Assembly: GCA_045597345.1 (NCBI GenBank)
Contig: JAZLJW010000212.1
Location: 1-47,589 of the forward strand
Length of the DNA: 47,589 bases
Direction of reading: 5' to 3'
DNA from: Treponema_I sp045597345
Lineage (GTDB): Bacteria > Spirochaetota > Spirochaetia > Treponematales > Treponemataceae
The position numbers and the translations under genes were made by a program. The notes beneath the pieces are model-generated. The model saw only the letters and a program-made list of their open reading frames with translations. It was not told the origin of the DNA and made no database searches. Below, one piece after another: positions 38,942 through 44,987 of this stretch. Position 1 is the stretch's first letter; each line of letters opens with the position of its first letter.

Positions 38942-40213
38942 ATGGCAGACAATAATCTTCATACTGCAGTAAGCGCTGGCCCCGTTGCTCCTTTGTGGAC
39001 CAGAAACTTTACCATCATTACCCTGGGTACTGTTGTTTCTCTTATGGGAAATACTCTGGTTGGGTTTGCAATGGCCTTAAAAGTTCTGGATTATACCGGA
39101 AGCGCACTGTATTACAGTATTTTTCTTGTCTGCGATACGCTGCCGTCTCTTGTTCTTCCCAGCCTTGTTGGCCCTATCGTAGACCGTTTTTCCCGCCGCA
39201 GGATGATATATCTTCTGGACTTCTTTGCTACCGGTTTCTATAGTCTTCTTGCGCTTCTTTCATGGCTTGATGTATTGCCGTTTCCCATTCTCATCTGTTT
39301 TGTGCTGGTCATGGGATCAATCCGCAGTGTGTACAATGTTGCATACCAGAGTTTTTATCCGCTTTTGATTTCCGAAGGGAACTTTACCAAGGCGTATTCC
39401 ATAAGCAGTACTATTGAGTCTCTTTCTTCGTTTATTGTTCCTGTAGCTGCGTTTTTCTACAACACCATGGGTATTACCATGATTTTCCTGGTAAACGCCG
39501 TGTGCTTCCTTCTGGCTGCAATTTTTGAAATTCAGATTAAAGTTGATGAATCTCATGTTCACACAGCCCAGAACCGTTCATTCGGTGTGTCTGAGTATAA
39601 GCGGACATTTGTGGAAGGTATTGAGTATCTTAAGCAGGAACCGGGGCTTATGGGCGTTACTGCCTATTTTACGGCCAATGCAGTGCTGATGGCAGCCTAT
39701 TCGGTTATCTGTCTGCCATATTTCAAGGGCCTGCAGTCTGGCGGTGAATATCTGTATGTTCTGATCATGGGATCTAACGTCTTGGGACGGCTTATCGGAG
39801 GTGTATTTCACTACAAGCATAAGTTTGTTCCGAGCCACAAATTTACTATTGCCATTTTTGTGTACTGTTTTACCAGCCTGGTAGATGGTGTCATTCTGTA
39901 CCTGCCGACAGTGTACTTTATGTGTATCCTGATGTTTGTAAATGGTCTTCTTGGCGTTACCAGCTATAATATCCGTATTTCTTCAACTCAAAGTTATGTA
40001 CCGTCAGAAAAAAAAGGCCGGTTCAATGGTATTTTCCTGATGCTCTGTACCATGGGTAGTGTAACAGGACAGCTGTTGTGCGGTGTACTGGCAGATACCT
40101 TTGATAAACGGAAGGTTATGGTGGGATTCAGTCTGTTCAGCTTTACCTGTGTCTGGATTTTTATTTACCGGAGCAGGGAAAGCATCAAGAAGATTTATAA
40201 TCGCCAGGCATGA
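38942..40213 (+). CDS. MFS transporter (EntS/MFS_3-like exporter)
   Basis: A 423-aa major facilitator with about 12 hydrophobic segments. The N terminus (LWTRNFTIITLGTVVSLMGNTLVGFAMALKVLDYTGSALYYSIFL) and the motif-A-like loop GPIVDRFSRRRMIYLLD resemble the MFS_3 group, which includes enterobactin and drug exporters. The second half has VLGRLIGGVFHYKHKF and QSYVPSEKKGRFNGIFLMLC. There is no Shine-Dalgarno. The gene is directly downstream of the sensor kinase, but it has its own palindrome-bearing promoter. The substrate cannot be told from sequence. Confidence 0.88.
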   Translation: MADNNLHTAVSAGPVAPLWTRNFTIITLGTVVSLMGNTLVGFAMALKVLDYTGSALYYSIFLVCDTLPSLVLPSLVGPIVDRFSRRRMIYLLDFFATGFYSLLALLSWLDVLPFPILICFVLVMGSIRSVYNVAYQSFYPLLISEGNFTKAYSISSTIESLSSFIVPVAAFFYNTMGITMIFLVNAVCFLLAAIFEIQIKVDESHVHTAQNRSFGVSEYKRTFVEGIEYLKQEPGLMGVTAYFTANAVLMAAYSVICLPYFKGLQSGGEYLYVLIMGSNVLGRLIGGVFHYKHKFVPSHKFTIAIFVYCFTSLVDGVILYLPTVYFMCILMFVNGLLGVTSYNIRISSTQSYVPSEKKGRFNGIFLMLCTMGSVTGQLLCGVLADTFDKRKVMVGFSLFSFTCVWIFIYRSRESIKKIYNRQA

Positions 40214-40247
40214 AATATGTAATTTTATGCAAAAAATGCGCTGAATA

Positions 40248-40276
40248 TTGCATAAAGTTGCATAAATCAGTATAGT
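40248..40276 (+). promoter_or_regulatory. Promoter with 10-bp direct repeats upstream of the aldolase gene
   Basis: TTGCAT (40248-40253), 17 bp, TATAGT (40271-40276). The two phased decamers TTGCATAAAG and TTGCATAAAT (40248-40257, 40258-40267) overlap the -35 and spacer and could be a binding site. Confidence 0.6.
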
Positions 40277-40309
40277 GTTTTCATCGATAGAAACACAAGG
40301 ATACGTGTC

Positions 40310-41284
40310 ATGAAAGAAATTTCAAAACTTCTTGAATCACGCGATGGTATTCGCGTTCTTGATGCAACCCTCCGCGACGGTGGGCTGGTGAATAATTTTG
40401 CATTCTCTGAAGAATTTGTACGGGCATTGTACGAAACCAACGTAAAAGCTGGTGTTGATTATATGGAATTTGGCTATAAAGCCGATAAAGATCAGTTTAA
40501 CCCCAAGGATTTTGGTAAGTGGAAGTTCTCTGATGACGACGATATTTACCGCATTGTTGGCGAAAACGATACCAGCCTGAAAATTGCCGTTATGGCTGAC
40601 GTAGGTCGTACTAATTTCAAGCAGGATATCAGACCACGGACTGACAGCCCCGTTGATATGGTTCGTGTTGCAACCTACCTGCATCAGATGCCGGGTGCTG
40701 TTGAAATGATTGAGTATGCTCATAATCAGGGTTATGAAACCAGCTGTAATATTATGGCTATTTCAGGTGCTCAAAGCGAAGATATTATTGCAGCTCTTGA
40801 AATTCTGGGAAAAACACCGGTAGATGTAATCTACATTGTTGACAGTTATGGTGCACTGTATCCTGAACAGATTCAGCGTGTATGTGACGTATATAAAAGC
40901 GTTGCTGATAAATACGGAAAGAAACTGGGTATTCATGCCCACGACAACCAGAAACTGGCTTTTGCCAACACTATTGAAGCTGTTGGTGACGGGGTAGATT
41001 ATCTTGATGCTACCTATAATGCTATGGGCCGTGGTGCCGGTAACTGTGCCATGGAACTGCTTCTGGGATTCCTGAAAAACCCGAAATATCAGGAACGGTA
41101 TGCGTTTAAGTTTGTTGAAGACTATATGACTTCTCTGAAAGAAAACGGGGTAGTATGGGGATATGACCTGCAGTACCTGGTTACCGGTCTTATGAACCAG
41201 CACCCAAGAACTGCCATCCAGTTTACCAAAGATGGTCGTAAAGATTACGCCCAGTTCTATCAGGAAATTATGCTACTGGATTAA
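40310..41284 (+). CDS. HMGL-like (DRE-TIM family) aldolase
   Basis: A 324-aa TIM-barrel protein of the HMG-CoA lyase/isopropylmalate synthase/4-hydroxy-2-oxovalerate aldolase superfamily. VLDATLRDGGLVNNF carries the conserved Arg-Asp pair, VDSYGALYP and LGIHAHDNQKLAFANTIEAV hold the metal-binding HxH, and DATYNAMGRGAGN follows. It lacks long C-terminal regulatory domains. Stand-alone members of this type occur in surface polysaccharide and unknown clusters; the substrate cannot be told. AAGGA precedes the ATG. Confidence 0.85.
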   Translation: MKEISKLLESRDGIRVLDATLRDGGLVNNFAFSEEFVRALYETNVKAGVDYMEFGYKADKDQFNPKDFGKWKFSDDDDIYRIVGENDTSLKIAVMADVGRTNFKQDIRPRTDSPVDMVRVATYLHQMPGAVEMIEYAHNQGYETSCNIMAISGAQSEDIIAALEILGKTPVDVIYIVDSYGALYPEQIQRVCDVYKSVADKYGKKLGIHAHDNQKLAFANTIEAVGDGVDYLDATYNAMGRGAGNCAMELLLGFLKNPKYQERYAFKFVEDYMTSLKENGVVWGYDLQYLVTGLMNQHPRTAIQFTKDGRKDYAQFYQEIMLLD

Positions 41285-41355
41285 GACGCCAGCTATTAAT
41301 CCAGAAGACAGCTTCTAGACTGAGACGCCAGCTATTAATCCAGAAGACAGCTTCT
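41284..41355. repeat. Tandem 33-bp repeat (period 39) with a 12-bp hairpin
   Basis: Two identical 33-bp units at 41284-41316 and 41323-41355 (both begin AGACGCCAGCTATTAATCC). A third, partial unit (AGACTGAGACGCCAGCT) is at 41451-41467, reaching the end of the VWA gene. In the second unit TTAATCCAGAAG and CTTCTGGATTAA form a perfect 12-bp stem (41334-41361). The gap 41285-41468 holds no gene. Confidence 0.75.
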
Positions 41356-41366
41356 GGATTAAAAAA

Positions 41367-41394
41367 TGTCATTCCGAACTTGATTCGGAATCTC
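41367..41394 (-). repeat. Dispersed hairpin repeat, copy 2 (CAAGTTC family, inverted)
   Basis: Reverse complement of the 3492-3519 unit type: 8-bp stem ATTCCGAA / TTCGGAAT around CTTGA. It faces copy 3 across about 15 bp. Confidence 0.7.
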
Positions 41395-41409
41395 TAAGTA
41401 AACCAGCGA

Positions 41410-41436
41410 AGATGCTGAAACAAGTTCAGCATGACA
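41410..41436 (+). repeat. Dispersed hairpin repeat, copy 3 (CAAGTTC family)
   Basis: 8-bp stem ATGCTGAA / TTCAGCAT around ACAAG, ending in CATGACA. Same frame as copies 1 and 2. Confidence 0.7.
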
Positions 41437-41468
41437 GTTGGTGACCTGTTAGACTGAGACGCCAGCTT

Positions 41469-42869
41469 TCAGCAGGTCAGGAAACAGGCCTTGCCGGTGT
41501 GCATCATCCACTCGTTGTGTTTGTTGTATTCCTCTTCGGTGGTGCATACCCAGGCAAAGCGTGTTCTGAGGCCGGCTGCTTTTTCAGGTTCCGGCGCATA
41601 GCCATCAGTAAAAATAATGCAGCCATCGTAAACCGGGTGCTGTGCACAATAATCAAACACTGTCTGAAAACTGGTACCGCCACGCCCGGTTACGGTGTAA
41701 CTTTTCTGTGCCTTTCTGAATGTTTCGGGCTTGTCTTTTATAGCGCAATCAAAATACAGAACCTCAATTTCTTTAATCCCGTATTTAAAAATTTTATTGA
41801 TAACGCCAAAAAAGTTTTCCAATTCGAGGTCGCTTACCGAGTCTGACGTATCAATGGCAATAAGCAGCCGGGTGGTAAAATCAAACTTTGATCCCATGTA
41901 CTCAAATCCATACCGGCGGGATGGCTTATACCGGGTAAGCATCCGTTTGTCAGAAATAATTGAGGCACGGAATGACTTTAATACCTGCCGGTAATCAATG
42001 CGTGCTTTCAGGGAAGCGATAATCTGTTCCTGTATGTTTTTGGGTACAGTGCCCCAATCTTTTCCGGATGACTGCCACTGGGTAATCAGATTGTTAATCG
42101 TTTCCGTCATCAGGGTATCTTCATCCCACAATCCTGCACCGCTTAAAGCATTCTGTTCATCCTGCGAAATTGTTTTTTCATTGTCCTTTTTTCCGTCAGT
42201 GCCAGTCTCCATGGACTTGCCGGCTTCGTCTGATTGGCTGGATTTGCTTTCATCACCTGAACTACCAGAAGTACCTGAACTGCCTGAGTCTTCTGATTTA
42301 TTTTTATCTTTTTCTCCGTCAGACCCTCCGGATGTTCCAGAATCTCCAGATTTGCCATCTTCTATGGATTTGCCGGATCCGTCTGATTGGCCGGATTTGC
42401 TTTCATCACCTGAACCACCAGAACTATCAGAACCACCTGATTTTTTCTCATCATCCTGATTTGAAAGCTGTGCCACTGATGCTGAAGATACGGATATTTC
42501 TGTGTTGTCCAGAAGATGGAAGTAATAGTACTCAAAATGCTGGTCACCAGGCAGTTGAGTCATCTTCAGGTCTTTTGGATTCTGTTCAATGGTCAGGTTA
42601 CTGGCAAAATAAGCCAGGGGGCCCAAAAAAGGCTCAGGCTTCCTCTGGTAGGGATGCTTCAGGAGAATGCGGATCAGTTCCCGTTTGTACAACCGGGTAA
42701 CTTCACTCTTCGGCTGGTCTTTCAGCAGTTTTGGATTGTATTCAATGACCATTTTGCCGCTTCGGAACGGAACAGTCATGGAACTGTTAGCCCGCATGGT
42801 ATGGGTGCAGGACACCTGAAAGAGAAGTGGTTCTGTTAAGAATAAATCGGTGTTTATTTCAGAAAACAC
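41469..42869 (-). CDS. VWA-like (DUF2201-type) protein paired with a MoxR ATPase
   Basis: A 466-aa protein with three parts. The N-terminal part (about 1-125) resembles the metallopeptidase-like domain of DUF2201 proteins, but the expected HExxH reads RELIRILLKHP, so it is probably inactive. A Ser/Gly/Asp/Lys-rich linker follows (about 135-235) and contains a near-duplicate of about 51 residues. The C terminus is a VWA-like domain with MIDAS DTSDS at residues 340-344 and a later FTDG. It starts at GTG 42867-42869 (AAGGA 8 nt upstream), 18 bp after the MoxR gene. Confidence 0.85.
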   Translation of the reverse strand: MFSEINTDLFLTEPLLFQVSCTHTMRANSSMTVPFRSGKMVIEYNPKLLKDQPKSEVTRLYKRELIRILLKHPYQRKPEPFLGPLAYFASNLTIEQNPKDLKMTQLPGDQHFEYYYFHLLDNTEISVSSASVAQLSNQDDEKKSGGSDSSGGSGDESKSGQSDGSGKSIEDGKSGDSGTSGGSDGEKDKNKSEDSGSSGTSGSSGDESKSSQSDEAGKSMETGTDGKKDNEKTISQDEQNALSGAGLWDEDTLMTETINNLITQWQSSGKDWGTVPKNIQEQIIASLKARIDYRQVLKSFRASIISDKRMLTRYKPSRRYGFEYMGSKFDFTTRLLIAIDTSDSVSDLELENFFGVINKIFKYGIKEIEVLYFDCAIKDKPETFRKAQKSYTVTGRGGTSFQTVFDYCAQHPVYDGCIIFTDGYAPEPEKAAGLRTRFAWVCTTEEEYNKHNEWMMHTGKACFLTC

Positions 42870-42887
42870 GTACTTGTCCTTGTGATA

Positions 42888-43940
42888 TTACAGGTCTTTT
42901 ACAAAAGAAATACAGTCTGCAATGATTTTTGGCGAATATTTGCCAATCCAGCCCAGTGCTTTGGGGTAGGTCATATCAGTAAAGTTTGCAGCAAACTGTG
43001 CCATAGCTTCTTTTTGAGGCTTAAGGAAATCAACGTACAGCTGCAGGTTGTCGCCTGCATTTTCCGGTGGAGTTTCGGTTTCCAGAAAACGGAAAATTGA
43101 GTCATTTACAACAGCCAGTTTTGGAACGTCGTAGGTAGAAAGGGTTTTCTTTACCTTGCTGAAATTAGCAAGAATTTCCTGTGCCGAAATAATGTTGTTG
43201 TCTGAAATGTACAGCCAGAAACGGGATGCAGCCTTTGCGCCGACAATACCGGCAACTGCTTTCTGATACAGTGCGGTTGGAGTGTGCATTGAGCTGATGA
43301 TGAGGGAAACCCGTTCCCATCCGCGACGGTCGGCAGATTTTTCAAGGCTTCCATCGGTTACGGCATCACTGGCGGCATCAAGTTCCTGGGGATGTTCAGA
43401 GATGAAGTCGATTACTTTCTGGTTGATGCCTTTTTTTGCGGCCCACAGAAGCCATTCATTTACTGACGGCTGAAAGCGGTATACGTTGAAACGGGAAACC
43501 AGTGCCGGGTCCAGATCTGTAAGCTGGTATTCATCACCTTCGTTTACGGCAGAAATAACCCGGCTGCCTTCCGGAAGACTGCGGCCTGCGATGGTTCTGT
43601 TCAGAGCCAGATCCATAATGGCCTGAAGTACTTCCGGGCGTGCACGGTTCAGTTCATCAAGGAACAGAACTACCGGCTGATTGTCTTTAGGAAACCAGTA
43701 GGGCGGCAGAAAACGGGTCTGACCTTCCTGGGCATCACGGTCTGGAAGACCAATCAGGTCTCCTGGGTCGCTCATCTGGCCCAGAAACAGCGGTACAACT
43801 TTCAGACCTTTTTGGGTGAAATAGTTGGTAAGGATTTGAGACTTTCCGATACCGTGGCGGCCGGAAAGCATGATATTTTCACTTGCCGGGGTAATATCCA
43901 GCAGTTCATACAGTTCATTGGTGTTAATTACGATAGCCAT
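42888..43940 (-). CDS. MoxR-family AAA+ ATPase
   Basis: A 350-aa AAA+ protein with Walker A GRHGIGKS at residues 27-34, Walker B VVLFLDELNRA, sensor 1 SAVNEGDE and arginine finger LDPALVSRFN. The MoxR group usually works with a VWA protein as chaperone-like pair, and the VWA gene follows directly. There is no Shine-Dalgarno: TATACT (43947-43952, minus strand) ends 6 nt before the ATG, so the mRNA is probably leaderless. What the pair acts on here is unknown. Confidence 0.9.
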   Translation of the reverse strand: MAIVINTNELYELLDITPASENIMLSGRHGIGKSQILTNYFTQKGLKVVPLFLGQMSDPGDLIGLPDRDAQEGQTRFLPPYWFPKDNQPVVLFLDELNRARPEVLQAIMDLALNRTIAGRSLPEGSRVISAVNEGDEYQLTDLDPALVSRFNVYRFQPSVNEWLLWAAKKGINQKVIDFISEHPQELDAASDAVTDGSLEKSADRRGWERVSLIISSMHTPTALYQKAVAGIVGAKAASRFWLYISDNNIISAQEILANFSKVKKTLSTYDVPKLAVVNDSIFRFLETETPPENAGDNLQLYVDFLKPQKEAMAQFAANFTDMTYPKALGWIGKYSPKIIADCISFVKDL

Positions 43941-44060
43941 ACGTATAGTATAGGACGATTTGCTGCATGCGTTCTAGAATGGAATACTGTTTTTGCTGAA
44001 AATTTTATCACTCTATCCGCGTAAGAATCAAAACTCAGAATATCCACTTGTGGCATATTT

Positions 44061-44148
44061 GATAACCGCGTAAGCAGGTTCGGCACGGTTGAACTATTTG
44101 AGCTTGCTCAACCGTGAGACCGTGCCGGTTCTGCTGAGAGCGGTTATC
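44061..44148. other. Nested and competing hairpins between moxR and the queuosine transporter gene
   Basis: Outer stem GATAACCGC (44061-44069) / GCGGTTATC (44140-44148), then AGCAG/CTGCT. Inside, CGGCACGGT (44081-44089) can pair with ACCGTGCCG (44119-44127), or CACGGTTGA (44084-44092) with TCAACCGTG (44108-44116). Both use the same left arm, so only one can form. A run of A follows on the plus strand. The 222-bp gap 43941-44162 holds no gene. Confidence 0.6.
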
Positions 44149-44162
44149 AAAAAAACTGCAGT

Positions 44163-44876
44163 TTACTTGTTCTGAGGTTTGCGCTCGTTAATCCAGCGGG
44201 CCAGATATACGAACGGCGTATCTGCCAGAGAAGTGGCGATATAAATTACGTAGGTTGCCATGCTGATACTCCAGAGTGTTGGAATATCATAGGTGCCCCA
44301 GAATGCCAGAAAGTTGAAGAGCACTGCATTGAAGAACTGGCTGATCAGGGTTGAACCGTTGTTGCGGAGCCACAGAAAGCCGCGGCTGTTACCGGTTTTT
44401 GTGCTGGTAAGGTTCCACCAGAAGTGGTACAGCTGAACGTCTAAGAGCTGAACGACAACGTATACTGAAAGGCTGGCGAAAATCAGGCGTGGAGTGTTGC
44501 TGAAGATGGTCTGGATTGCAGGGAATGCAAAATCGTTTTCGTTGGGGGTGTACAGAAGCCAGGTCTGGCTGATGAGCATGAATGCCAGAGATGCTGTAAT
44601 ACCCAGATACACGGTGGACTGTGCTTCTTTCTTGCCGTACAGCTCACTGGCAATATCGGTTACCAGGAATGTGGAAGCAAAAAGAACGTTGCCTAAGGTC
44701 ATTTCCATGCCGAATGCGTTTACCAGAATCAGAACTTCGATGTTGGCAGTGATGGTGGCTAAAACGGTCCAGAGGTGCAGGCCTTTCTGGCGGAAGATGG
44801 CGAATACAACCATAAGCAGGCTGTATACAAGAACGAGTGACCCCAGAATCAGGGCTTCGTTTGAGAGGTGTAACAT
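44163..44876 (-). CDS. yhhQ: Queuosine precursor transporter (YhhQ/VUT family)
   Basis: A 237-aa membrane protein with about six hydrophobic segments. Family features are NVLFASTFLVTDIASELYGKKEA near residues 83-105, then the later RLIFASLSVYVVVQLLDVQLYHFWW and FLWLRNNGSTLISQFFNAVLFNFLAFWG. YhhQ proteins import preQ0/preQ1 for tRNA queuosine synthesis. AGGAGA precedes the ATG. The leader holds a hairpin plus A-rich tail resembling a preQ1-I aptamer. Queuosine salvage instead of synthesis would fit a host-associated spirochete. Confidence 0.9.
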   Translation of the reverse strand: MLHLSNEALILGSLVLVYSLLMVVFAIFRQKGLHLWTVLATITANIEVLILVNAFGMEMTLGNVLFASTFLVTDIASELYGKKEAQSTVYLGITASLAFMLISQTWLLYTPNENDFAFPAIQTIFSNTPRLIFASLSVYVVVQLLDVQLYHFWWNLTSTKTGNSRGFLWLRNNGSTLISQFFNAVLFNFLAFWGTYDIPTLWSISMATYVIYIATSLADTPFVYLARWINERKPQNK

Positions 44877-44887
44877 ATGTGTCTCCT

Positions 44888-44923
44888 AGTTTTGTTTTAC
44901 GACAGGATGGTCACGAACTGTCG
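44888..44923 (-). promoter_or_regulatory. Candidate preQ1-I-like riboswitch in the yhhQ leader
   Basis: On the minus strand the hairpin CGACAG (44918-44923) / CTGTCG (44900-44905) encloses a 12-nt loop TTCGTGACCATC and is followed by the tail TAAAACAAAACTA, which runs into the AGGAG ribosome site. This P1 hairpin, short loop, A-rich tail and SD order is that of class I preQ1 riboswitches, and the tail resembles the known Thermoanaerobacter example. I cannot see the loop-tail P2 pairs clearly, so this stays a candidate. Confidence 0.4.
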
Positions 44924-44987
44924 GAGGCTCATCTTAGCCGGATTAGGACGTTGTGTAAATGGGGGAACATTGAGAATTTGCAGATAC

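Noticed and set aside
41284..41467. CRISPR array at the 33-bp repeats
   Set aside because: Only two full units with a 6-bp gap, no spacers of usual size and no cas genes.
41998..42700. Long plus-strand ORFs opposite the VWA gene linker
   Set aside because: Arise from the repetitive Ser/Gly/Asp codons of the real minus-strand gene and show no family features.
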